The notes beneath the pieces were generated by a model that ran no database searches, had not been told where the DNA came from, and saw nothing but the letters and a program-made list of their open reading frames with translations. Of a stretch of DNA of 64,000 bases, positions 20,600-30,590 are shown piece by piece (the first letter of the stretch is position 1; every line of letters starts with the position of its first letter). This DNA comes from Rotaria socialis. Its lineage: Eukaryota > Rotifera > Eurotatoria > Philodinida > Philodinidae. Made by a program: the position numbers and the translations under genes. The DNA lies in contig CAJNYU010000373.1 in NCBI GenBank assembly GCA_905331475.1, forward strand, positions 1-64,000, written 5' to 3'.

Positions 20600-23532
20600 A
20601 AGGAAGTAATAATAAAAGATCGTTAACCAGCTGATTAAAACTATATGTTAATGATCATAAAATGTTGGTTGTGATGAGAGAAAGTCTGCAAATAAAATAA
20701 AGAATGATTCATGATCAAATCTATAGACTATAGTATTCCAATGTTCAAAAACAGATTTTAAAAAGAAAGAAAAGGTTTTCCAGTTTGCTTTACGAAAGTA
20801 TTAGTTTTTCCTAGACTTATTGGAGATGAAAAGAGAATCGGGAAATGATCTGAGGTTCCTTCATTGAGCACTTCAGCTTTCCATTCTGATCTATCATTTG
20901 TAATAGCAAAGTCTATAATTGAGTCGGATCTTTCGGAAGTGGGGATTAATATGTTAATCGTATAGTATCCATTTATATATATATAGCCAATCGTTTAGTT
21001 GATTTCCACTGGTATAATTCTTAGTACAATTCCACTGAATATGTTTAGCATGAAAATCCCCAAAAATTATAAAATTTTTGTCCATATGTTTCTCGAAAAG
21101 TTGAAAAGGGGGTCGTTTTCTAGGGGGACGTACTCTCCTCCTACTACACTAGAAAAAAATAGCACCATACAGAAAAGTTTCCTGGACTCTTGATTTTAAT
21201 TTTGAGACTATCGTGGACTTTTACGAAACCTTTTTGAGGGTTTAAAATTCGTTTCAAAAATGGTTCTGTGTGGTGCTATTTTTTTCCCAGTGTACAGCTG
21301 TATCATTTGTGGTTTGAATTTCTAGAAATAAAAAGTTCTCTGCTTTTTCAATTACTTTACTTTTTATTGAATGATGAATTAAAAGTGCAACACCTCCGAA
21401 ACTATTATCACCAACCGAAAATTCTCAATAGTATCCCGGAATAGAGCGCAAATTACTAATTTTTTTACCTACACCTGCTAACATGGTAATTTTAGGAGTA
21501 TGAGAAGAAATAACAATATCTAGATCGTCACCATGTGTGCTTAGACCTTCACAATTAAAGAGAAGAAAAAAATTGTCATCATCTACATTACTCAGTCGTT
21601 CTTTTTTCCAAGTTTTGCATAGCTGGGATAAAGATAAGCGCGAGTTCCACTCAGATAAGATAGAAAAAAGAATAGATTGTTCGTTTACAGTACCATCAAA
21701 ATTTTTAATTGCATTGATATTTATAGTCGGTGTTGTGTATTTAAAATTTTCACAGTCCATTTGGCTGATTTATGATTGAATTCAATGCTAAATCAAGTAC
21801 TTCACGTTGTTTTTAAGCTAATTGATTTAATTTAATTTAATTTAATTTGATGAGAGATGTAAGTTGATTTTTTATCATTAATGAGAAGGAGCTGTTGTTA
21901 TAGTAGAAGAAGAAGAGGTTCAAATTCATTTTGATTTTTATCATTTTTTAATTTGTTGACAATTTGAGATAAAATTTCCATTAAGCTTGTGTATGTAGAA
22001 AAGACTATAGAATTAATAATGCCATCCATTGAAGTGAAATGTCTGTTTGCGTTTGAATTTGTTGTCGCATAATTAGTCAGCATTGATTCATTGAAATCAA
22101 ATAATTTTGGTATTTTTCTTCTATTTTCGTTTGTTCAGAAGCATAATTTCCTTTTAACGCAGTTAGTTCGTCCGTTAATGATTTGATTGTGTCATTTAAT
22201 TGTTATTTGAAATTGATGTATGTGAATCTGACGATGAGTGTGGTGATGAAGGCCATTGATTTTTATAATCAGAACTCAGATGATTAAATGGATGGTACCA
22301 TTGATTTTGATTTTTCTTAAACTGTTGATATTGAGCTGATTTATTTCCTAAAATCTTTGTTCCTTTACCACTTTCACGACATTCAGTTGGTATGAATAGT
22401 TTTGCTTCAGCTAGAAGTAGATCAGGATGATTTCTTAATTCAAGTACAAGTTCACGACGATATTCTTGAATAAATAAGCATGAATAATCAGTTGATGTAT
22501 GTGGTCCATCACAATGATGGCATCTTATTTCACATAAGTTGTGATCTTCTTTATCATTACGATCTTTACCACACCTTCTGCATAGATCAACTTTAGAATT
22601 TACAAAGCTTTTCTTGTATGTCCAGGAGTGTTGCATTTAGAACAAATTAATAATTTTGGAGCAGGAAGGTACTCATCGCAATCAATTAATTGACCATAAA
22701 TTGATACTTTTCCACTATTTAAAATTGTATTGTATTCGGTTTCATCTTGAAAATCAATTCTAAAGTGTCTGTTTCTTGTATTAAGAGCTCCAATAATATC
22801 TACTATAGAATGAATTGATTTAAATTTTATTTCTAATTCTTCTTTAAGTTCATTGCATGAGATTGAGTTTTTAATCCATTTTAAAATAACAGATCTCTGA
22901 GGTGGTAAATTTTTACGTGGATGAGGTGAGATTTTAATATTATCAATCTCTTTTGGATAACGATGTGGGTTACATAAAAATACATATAGATCAATTACTT
23001 TTGTTGTTCGTTGAATACTACCTTCCTTGTCAATCCATCATTGATCAGATCCTGTTGGTCTATTATGATAGTTGTTCTGTTAGTAAAAATTATTTTCTAT
23101 AAACTTGAAGAAATGTTGAATAAATTTAGCTGCTTCTTTTTGATCATTCATTTTTGGTACATATTCTAATTTGATACGTTGCAGATGTGTTGCTGCTGCA
23201 TAGGTGAGTGCTTGATAGGAAATATGAAAAGGATTTTCACGATTGTCATAATGTTTATTTTTTGAGTCGTTGATATCATTTGTTTGACTTTTACCTTGTT
23301 GAAAATTCCTATTGTCGGTTATATTGGAATTGGAATTTGTGTATGTTCGACTGTTGGTTGTTAATGGTTGATTATTTCTCAGGTAATTATTTCTTCTTTT
23401 GTATTTTGAGGTTTTTGGTTGTTGATAAGAATTTTCATTATCATTATCGACAAGGTTAATATTATCATCACATTGGTATTCACTTCCATTTGTACGATGG
23501 CGTTTTAATGATAGAGATTGATTACCGTTCAT
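20600..23532 (-). mobile_element. Decayed non-LTR retrotransposon (ORF1 with zinc knuckles, APE endonuclease)
   Basis: ORF1 begins at ATG 23532 with a basic Asn-rich N-terminus and continues, through several frameshifts and stops, to a nucleic-acid-binding region with CSKCNTPGHT and CRRCGKDRN...CHHCDGPH zinc-knuckle-like motifs (22670-22500), then a coiled-coil tail ending near 21898. ORF2 begins at 21760 and encodes the N-terminal half of an APE-type endonuclease: IPGYY (then a stop), FGGVALLIHHSIKS, PPRKRPPF, FIIFGDFHAKHIQW, SIIDFAITND and GTSDHFPI. It fades out near 20600 before any reverse transcriptase core. Multiple frameshifts and one inserted MITE show that the copy is dead. Confidence 0.8.
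21147..21292. mobile_element. TA-flanked MITE (Tc1/mariner-like) inside the LINE
   Basis: A 146-bp insertion with about 28-bp inverted ends: CACTAGAAAAAAATAGCACC on the left and GGTGCTATTTTTTTCCCAGTG on the right. Both sides are flanked by TA (21145-21146, 21293-21294). Removing it with one TA joins the endonuclease reading frame without a gap, which proves it inserted into the LINE later. Confidence 0.85.
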
Positions 23533-23623
23533 CCATAACTAATAATTTTTCTAATGTATTTTGAAAATTTATACCATCGCATAAATAATCTTTTTATTTT
23601 TGCATCATATTATTGTATCCGGA

Positions 23624-23690
23624 GTGTGGGTGTTGATAGATATTTGTGCTATACTGGCACACATATCCACACCCACACCCACCCTTTCCA
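23624..23690. repeat. TGTGGG-like inverted pair 3, next to the LINE 5' end
   Basis: GAGTGTGGGTGTTG and, after about 30 bases, CACATATCCACACCCACACCC. It lies about 95 bases upstream of the LINE ORF1 start. Confidence 0.55.
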
Positions 23691-24305
23691 TTTTTTGGAA
23701 AATGATTTTTTTCGAAAATCAAATTAAATTTCTATAAATCGGAAAATCAAACATTTGTAAAATGCTTCAGCTTATTTGAGATCGATTTTCCAAAACGTAG
23801 AATTTCAAAAAAATTTACAGTGTAACAATAATCATTCACCTGTATAAATGCCTATGTGTGCTATTGTGGAATCCTCTATTCAATTTCTATCAGCATAGAA
23901 AAATAAAATCTACACATCGATATATGAGATCTTTCACTTATTTATAAATAAAAAAAAAGGAAATCAACCTTCATTATAACACTGGAATTGATCGATAAAT
24001 ATTCGAAGAGCAATGAATTATCGGTATCGCCCTCAATGACTCCTTGCAATCATCAATAATGCAGGGAAGTAATTCCCTGATAGAATTAAAACTACAAAAC
24101 TGATTTGAGAGTTAATCAGCAGTGTCTTCCAACAAACTTCTATTACATCCACACTGCTTCAATTACACTCTTAAAAATATTGCTAAATATATATTTAATC
24201 ACTTGAACAATCAACGCAACTGTGAAAATAATAATATAAAAGTTATTTACATGCCCGATGAGAAATTGAAGTTTGGATTAATTTAGCTCAAATAATTCCC
24301 AAGTA
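23691..24305. other. AT-rich non-coding stretch
   Basis: No gene, RNA or repeat is evident here beyond general AT richness. Confidence 0.5.
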
Positions 24306-26312
24306 GGCACACCCAAGGGGGGAAAAGCGGATCCATCAGGATCCAATAGGGTCCAAAAAGTCTGATCGGGAAAAGGAGGAATTGGTCGTAGAATTTTCGA
24401 GTAAGAAGCATGAGTGAACTGAGAAGATTGACAAATTAGTCAATTCCGATGAATTCTGCTAGACTCCGATGAATTTTTCGATACTTAAAAATCAAGTAGG
24501 ATGCAACATAGGAGTGTACAGCTTATGCTCATGAGCGTGAGCGGTATATTCCTAATTATTATTACTTTTATTATTTATTACGAGTAATGAAGTTTAAAAG
24601 ATTGAAACTAATAAAAGAAACAACTGATAATTGATAACGTGTAATAATTATTATCGTAATAAATACCGACCCAAAGATATTACTTAGAATTTTTTAGTAT
24701 CTATTCAAGAGAATTTCTTATAGCTATTTGCGACCTACCGTGAGATCGTATTAGAAGCTTCCAGGATCAGACCAGAACTGGTCCATATAGCTATTAGGAG
24801 CCTACCTATAGGTGATACTCAGAACGTTTTAAGAATCATATAAGGGTAATACTTAGAAGTGTTTTGAGCCTGACCAAGGGTGGTACTTAGAAATTCTAAG
24901 GACTTAGTCAGAGGGAGTAGTCAGAAGTTTTAGGACCTACCCATGGTTGGTCTCTTTAACTATTTGGGATCTAGTTACAGATGATACCTAGAAATTTTAA
25001 GAAACTACCAAGGGATGGTCCTGTACCTTTCTGAACCTACTCGAGGATGGTAGCTAGAACTATGTGAAAACTTCCCAGGGCTGATCTGTGCAACATTTTA
25101 GTACATATATAGTGGCATCTCTTGTATTCTTATGTGCAGCGTGAGAGGCGATTTTTATAACTTATTCATTCGTAACTAGGGATGAACCGAGACCAACACT
25201 CAGCAATACTGGAATCGAGGCTAACCGCGAACGAGAGCGAGACCAAAACCTCGACAGCAACAACTGAGACGGAGATGGAAAGTCTCGGTCTCGGCACAAT
25301 CCTATTTGTAACTATTGCCAGTTTCTATGACTTTGTCAATCCTCTATAAGCATCGTCGTTTTAACATGTCACTCTGTCCAGTAGTGATATCTTCAAACTT
25401 GACCTACTATCCTTAGCGGTCCTGAAAAATTCATAAGGACAACCCTTAATTGCGGCCGAAATAACACTAGTGATTGAATGCAGGTAATCTAGTGATTGTG
25501 GACAAATCAGTAAATAGAACTGTTTCAGCAGTTCTTTCGTTCATTTGATCTGAACTACGATCTGAGAGCTGTTATAGTCCTAGTGGTGAGAAAGTAGGAA
25601 TATATCGATAAATAGAAGTAATTCCACGATCAAGTTCTTTATTGCTTTATTTCTTTATTTCTTCCTTATTACTTTATTGATTTTCCTGACTTTTAGTTAG
25701 TACTATTAATTCGAAATAACAGCTATTACTTATTACCGGTAATAGCAACGTGCTACCCCTACTAGACATATATAATACCATCCTCGCTTTGTTCCTTGGT
25801 AGATTGCGGTAGTAAGATGAGCAGTTTAAGAAACAAATATTCGGAAACTATGATTTTCCAAACTTTAATGAGTCTATTCTAGCACTTATTACCAATTCAT
25901 CGAGTAACAAGTATTTAGATACATCGATTGAATATATTAGATAAGAAACTGTATGAAATATTATAATGTATTTTTATATGAATATAGCTAAAGTGAATTC
26001 ATTATTACTGATTTCTTGCATATTCTATTTGGAGAAGAAACGCTCATGTTTATCAGCACTCGTGACCGTGAGCTGCACACCACTAATCCAGCAGAATCCA
26101 TGTTTTTTACATTGTTTAAAGATTGCTGTAAAAAGAATCAGTTTTTGACACATTGTGGTAGACTCGGACGTATTTAGTAGATTGAAGTAGCTTCTAATAG
26201 ATTTCCGTACACTCCAGTCAATCTATTCCGCAATCTAATACCCTCTATTAGGATCCTGATGGATTCACCAGGATCCAGGATCCGCTTTTCCTCCTTGGAC
26301 ACACCTCTTACA
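24306..26312. repeat. Inverted repeat pair bounding a 2-kb non-coding unit
   Basis: The left arm (24306-24353) reads CACACCCAAGG, then GGAAAAGCGGATCC, then ATCAGGATCC. The reverse complement of the right arm (26250-26312) carries the same blocks with an extra 18 bases in the middle. The interior holds a minisatellite (24730-25090) and a CGAGAC-rich patch near 25190-25300, and no ORF of note. A non-autonomous element is possible. Confidence 0.45.
24730..25090 (+). repeat. Degenerate minisatellite, unit about 55 bases
   Basis: Six to seven diverged copies of a unit with consensus GACCTACCNAGGGTGGTAC, then TTAGAANTTTTAAG. Spacing is roughly 50-60 bases and copies differ by many substitutions, so the array is old. 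Confidence 0.6.
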
Positions 26313-27617
26313 ATAGGCTCAAACAATTGCTTCCTCGTATAAACAAGAAACATCATTAATTTTATTTACAATACATTATTTATACCATACCAACTATATC
26401 CACTGCTCCTACTATCCATAAACACTTTCCTTCTTTTACATATCAATTTGTAATAGAAATGTCATTCCACTTCCTAAAAATACAAATACGGAAAACACCT
26501 ATTCTTAGTCAGCGAAACAATACCAACAGCTTCATGAAAATAAGCCAAAGTCGACCATGTTGCTAATATTATGAATAATTATCCCCCTACTGCATTCTGT
26601 CCGAATCAGCAAAGACGACAAAATTTCTATGGCACTTGACATAACTATGAAGCCGATAATTTTTTTCAAGACTTGAATATACTGCTGTTTCGCATATTAA
26701 CAAATCTTTCATTCAAAGATTCGTCAACACTTTCAACATCTCGAATACCGCGATACCGCAATACCGCGAATACTATCAGTATCTATGAGCCTGTTATATT
26801 GTTCTATCATTAATATTGTTGCATTACTGATATGGCTGATATATCTGGTAGGGGTTGAATTTGTTCGATATATATATATACATTCTTATCTGATTTTGCC
26901 GCAAAATCAAATTCCCCACCAACTCAAAGTACCATCCTCTGAAATTGTTTTGTTTTTTATTTAATCGTAATTCATAGCGGATTCCGTCGACGGATTTAAA
27001 ATTTGATCTAAGAATGTTTCCATTTAAGAATTGTAGCGATTGAGAGTTTTGCGGTATGTCGCAGAAACTGTGACAAAAATTCAAAATGTTGTAAGTCAAA
27101 TGGAAGCATATATTTAAATGAAATTTTAGATTTGTCGATAGAATTCACTGTAAATTATGATTAAAATCAAATTCTACTAAAATGACAACAAGTTGACTGA
27201 GGTAGTGGAAATAAAACATATCCAGAAACAACGACTAGAAAACGTTTTGACAAAATTTTATCACTTAGGTCGAATATCACCTTCCATAAATTTTCATCTT
27301 GGCTGCGTAGTCCGAAGGCGAAAGTTATCATAAACTAAAATCATCATTAGCCAATGAAGCCATGATATTGAAAATTTTCTCAGGAACGTGTATCCTATTC
27401 TGTTAAAATTGCCAGAACAGAAAGAGACACATGTCTTATTTTTGAGCAAGTTATACAAATTAAGGTAATCTAATATCAAGAAAAAACTGGAAAAAAAGTA
27501 AATAAGTCCTGACTATAAACGTTATTTAGAAATTCTTCCGAAATATTTTTTTGCAATGTGCAGCTTTCACGGTTTTGACAAGCTTGAACACTAAACTCTT
27601 GCTCTCGAAAAAAAATT
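26313..27617. other. Non-coding stretch with inverted-repeat remnants
   Basis: Apart from the right arm of the 19.7/27.3 kb inverted repeat, no gene or RNA is supported. Short open frames have no recognisable products. Confidence 0.5.
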
Positions 27618-27740
27618 AAGAAGAACAGGATTGGGAAAAAAACGACGAGCAAGATTGGGAAAAAGGGACAAGCAGGATTGGGGGAAAAAACGACGAGCAA
27701 GATTGGGAAATTAAAAATAAAAGCAGGATTGGGAAAAAAT
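27618..27740 (+). repeat. Minisatellite GCAGGATTGGGAAAAAA, about five copies
   Basis: Units of roughly 20-28 bases with core AGGATTGGGAAAAA or AAGATTGGGAAAAA, separated by ACGACGAGC or GGGACAAGC. The copies are similar, so the array is fairly young. Confidence 0.75.
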
Positions 27741-28137
27741 TAAGAAATTGTCTTATTTAACATTGTAAATAATTTATTATTTTTTGGCTTTTATTATTTC
27801 TATGCAGTAATTTTCGATCTGAAAATTCGCAATGTTAACAGATTTACCAAGCTATGCTTTTCCTCTGATCTTATAGTTTTATCGATGATTCTTCGTCAAC
27901 CTCGTTGTATTATTTTAAAGATTTCTTCACCTTTGTGTGATATTTTTTTAATGATCAGTACTAACGATTTGTAACTATTTAAAGAAACTAGCTTTTGGAA
28001 GAAAAATTTCATCGATGACTGGTAATCTTAAAGAAATATTTAACTGCTTTGAAAATTTCAGGGACCGAAGTTTTAATATGGCCTCAAAGTAGTTGACATA
28101 AAATTGTTAGATAACCTAAAGTATACATCAATATGGA

Positions 28138-28262
28138 TTAAATAGCTATGACAGTTTCAATAGCTTTGGTAATTTTAAATAGCTGTGCAGTTTAAATAGG
28201 TATGGCGCTTTCAATAGTCATGACAGTTTAAATAGCTATAGACAGTTTTAAATAGCTGTATG
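28138..28262 (+). repeat. TTAAATAGCTAT minisatellite, locus 2
   Basis: About six diverged copies of TTTAAATAGCTATGACAG-like units, the same core as at 16745-16925. Confidence 0.6.
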
Positions 28263-28433
28263 CTAATTAAAAAGTATCTATTTTGAGAAGCTACGGGTTC
28301 CGATAGGTGCCTACTGTCGGATTGCTCGACCTGCTCCCCACCCTCCCCGAAAACTTAGAATTCTAGATTTTTGGGGGAAGATGGGATGGTACAAGCTGAT
28401 ACATGAATACTAAAATTCGAGGTTTTTTGGGGG

Positions 28434-29280
28434 ATGTTGGTGGGTGTGAGTGTGGGTAGTTATATGGTCACCGCATCCACACCAGAGACTGGGCAAGTAC
28501 AAGTACAGCAAGTACAAGTGAAAATACTTGTTACTTACTGTGCCAATATTGATGACACGCTTCGGTGATTCTCCTTCCTTCTCTTTCTGTTCTCTTTCCA
28601 TTGTTCTAATGTATCTCTCTATTGTCTCTCTTCAATCTCTCTCCTATATATACGTGCGTTATGTATGAAGTTGTTACACTCTGGAGATGTCAGATGACAC
28701 AATACACCATCATGCCGACGGGCATAGGCGACAGTCTCTAGTTTTGTCGTTACACTCTGGATAACTTGAAGTAGTCTAATAAACATCATTGCCGAGAGTG
28801 GCACAAGCTACGCTAATCAAGTTGTTCGTTACACTTACTAGTTGTACTTTGGACTTTTACTCAAGTACAATTACTTAAGTACATTTGTACTGAGTACCGG
28901 TACTTAAGTAAAATTACCAAGTACATTTGAAACATTTATATGATCATCGAGACATCAGTACTTGGTACTTGTACTTAAGTAAATTTGTAATTACTAAGTA
29001 TCGGCACTTAAGTACATTCGAGGAGTACAAGTAAATTTACTTGTACTTCTAAAGTATATTTTGTACTTACGATTTTTAAGTAAGAAGTACGAAAATACTG
29101 AGTAATTGTACTCAGTATCCAGTCTCTGATCCATACCCACATCCGCATTGGAGCACACATCCAGGGTATCCACTACCCACACCAAAATTTGAAGTCCCTC
29201 GGGTATCTTTCCTGCCCACCCCCTCACTCGCACCGCCACCCACAGTTATCCCTTAACCTCCAGCAACCCACACCCACTCC
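28434..29280. repeat. TGTGGG-like inverted pair 4, interrupted by a hAT MITE
   Basis: GTTGGTGGGTGTGAGTGTGGG lies at the left edge (28436-28457). C-rich complements lie to the right (29133-29280, including ATACCCACATCC, CACTACCCACACC and CAACCCACACCCACTCC). The original spacer was split by the element at 28483-29128. Confidence 0.55.
28483..29128. mobile_element. hAT-type MITE rich in AAGTAC motifs, 8-bp target duplication
   Basis: A 646-bp element with inverted ends CAGAGACTGGGCAAGTAC (left) and a complement ending CCAGTCTCTG (right). It is flanked by ATCCACAC (28475-28482) and ATCCATAC (29129-29136), an 8-base duplication with one change. The outer parts are packed with AAGTACTT-like palindromic motifs; the centre is pyrimidine-rich and has two GTTACACTCTGGA copies. 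It carries no transposase. Confidence 0.75.
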
Positions 29281-29556
29281 ATCTTAAACTAAATCTAAAA
29301 CTAAATCTACTTTTATCACTTATTTTCGAATTGGCACCATGCAGTTGGGTATCCATTTATATTCGAATTCGAACTAGGTATCTCATGGAGGTCGGATCAA
29401 TACTTAGAAGAAAAATACTTGATATTTCTCTATTCATTTTAAAGACAGTACTATTGGAACCTCGCCTTGAAAATTTTTGAATCCTAAATGAGACTGTTTC
29501 AATGATAGAGTTATATTAGTAACCCTAGTCGAACTGCTTTTTGCAAGCGCATGCAA

Positions 29557-29588
29557 TTCTTGACTTTCTTGATCAAGAAAGTCAAGAA
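29557..29588. repeat. Perfect 32-base palindrome
   Basis: TTCTTGACTTTCTTGA is followed directly by its exact reverse complement with no spacer. It can extrude as a cruciform or mark a recent inverted duplication. Confidence 0.9.
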
Positions 29589-29820
29589 CTATGGACACAT
29601 CTTGAGGGAAGACATGAGGCCTTTCGGTGAGCTCAAGTTCTTATACTTCTTGCTCATGCACTTGAGATTTTATCGAAGCGTTTCTGTTATTAAAGAACTA
29701 TTTCAATTTTACGTTCAAAATAACTCAACTTGTAATAAAAATTTATAGTTGCATTTTGTGGCACTCACATATATTTTCGAAGAAAATAGTGAGTGTAAGT
29801 TTTAAGTTCGAGGTTTTGCG

Positions 29821-29832
29821 AGGGGGGGGGGG

Positions 29833-29869
<37 letters not shown>

Positions 29870-29888
29870 CGGGGGGGGGGGGGGGGGG
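29821..29888 (+). repeat. Near-pure G tract of 68 bases
   Basis: Only two C interruptions occur. Such a tract can form quadruplex structures, but its length is at the limit of what sequencing resolves. Confidence 0.85.
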
Positions 29889-30590
29889 TATTCATCTCGA
29901 TACCCAAGTTGTGGATATTATGACACCTCTCATTACAGACTGCAACAACCGTATTCATCAAATAGTCGATATTGGAGAAAAATAATTTCAAATTAGAAAG
30001 CAAAAAAAGAAAGATTGTTATCGAGTATATAGCAATAATTATAAATGAAATCAAGCGTGCTTAAATGAAAAAACAATATTTTATTTTTTAATATATTTTT
30101 TTAATATACAAATAAATAATAAATTTCCGCTCTTTTCATCGATCCTCAAGGAAAATAACTATGGTTGACGAGAAGTCTTTCAGCATACAGATGATGCGTC
30201 AGGTAACAAAGCTAAAGGCATACATGAGTTCCACATTTCAGCTCCGTAGGAGCTGCGCTAACAAGCTTGTTTTGTAACTTATGCAAGCATTCAAGCGCTT
30301 GTCTTGAGCAAGAAAGTCATGCACTATGAACACATATTGAGCTCAAGTCTTAGCAAGCGCATGAATAAAAAGGTTTGACTAGGGAAGAATCCACATTCGA
30401 CGCTACACTTGCATATGGTAGAAGTGAAATTGAACAATTTTTTCTATTCACGCGCTTCAATGGTGCATCGCAGGTTTTTTGCAAAATTTAGACTGTTGTC
30501 ATGTTCAAAATTTTACTAAAACGATCGTTTTTTTTGTAGATATAAATATTCAATACGTATTTTAATACATGATTCTTTGATATTGTACAC

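Larger units (their letters stand above)
19727..27295. repeat. Large discontinuous inverted repeat (arms at 19.7-20.0 and 26.7-27.3 kb)
   Basis: Three blocks on the left recur in inverted orientation and mirrored order on the right: TTATGGAAGGTGATATT with GTCAAAA-CGTTTT (19731-19798 vs 27239-27291), GGGGAATTTGATTTTGCG (19839-19856 vs 26901-26918) and tandem GCGGTATTC (19927-19966 vs 26741-26773). A third, partial copy of the middle block is at 20076-20105. The arms enclose the decayed LINE and other repeats, so they may be the ends of an old composite insertion. Confidence 0.5.
29281..30590. other. Upstream region of the giant gene: palindrome, G tract and repeats
   Basis: This stretch holds a perfect 32-base palindrome (29557-29588), a 68-base G tract (29821-29888), and a diverged direct repeat of CAAGAAAGTCA...ACTATG-ACACAT (29574-29605 and 30309-30334). 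Promoter elements for the gene starting at 30591 should lie within the last 150 bases; I see AT-rich sequence (TATAAATATT at 30541) but no certain core element. Confidence 0.5.

Noticed and set aside
23624..29280. CRISPR array
   Set aside because: The repeats here are tandem or inverted with diverged units and irregular spacing, and the host is a eukaryote.
29743..30054. Minus-strand frame with a long proline run
   Set aside because: The prolines come from the G tract; no coding signal lies around it.
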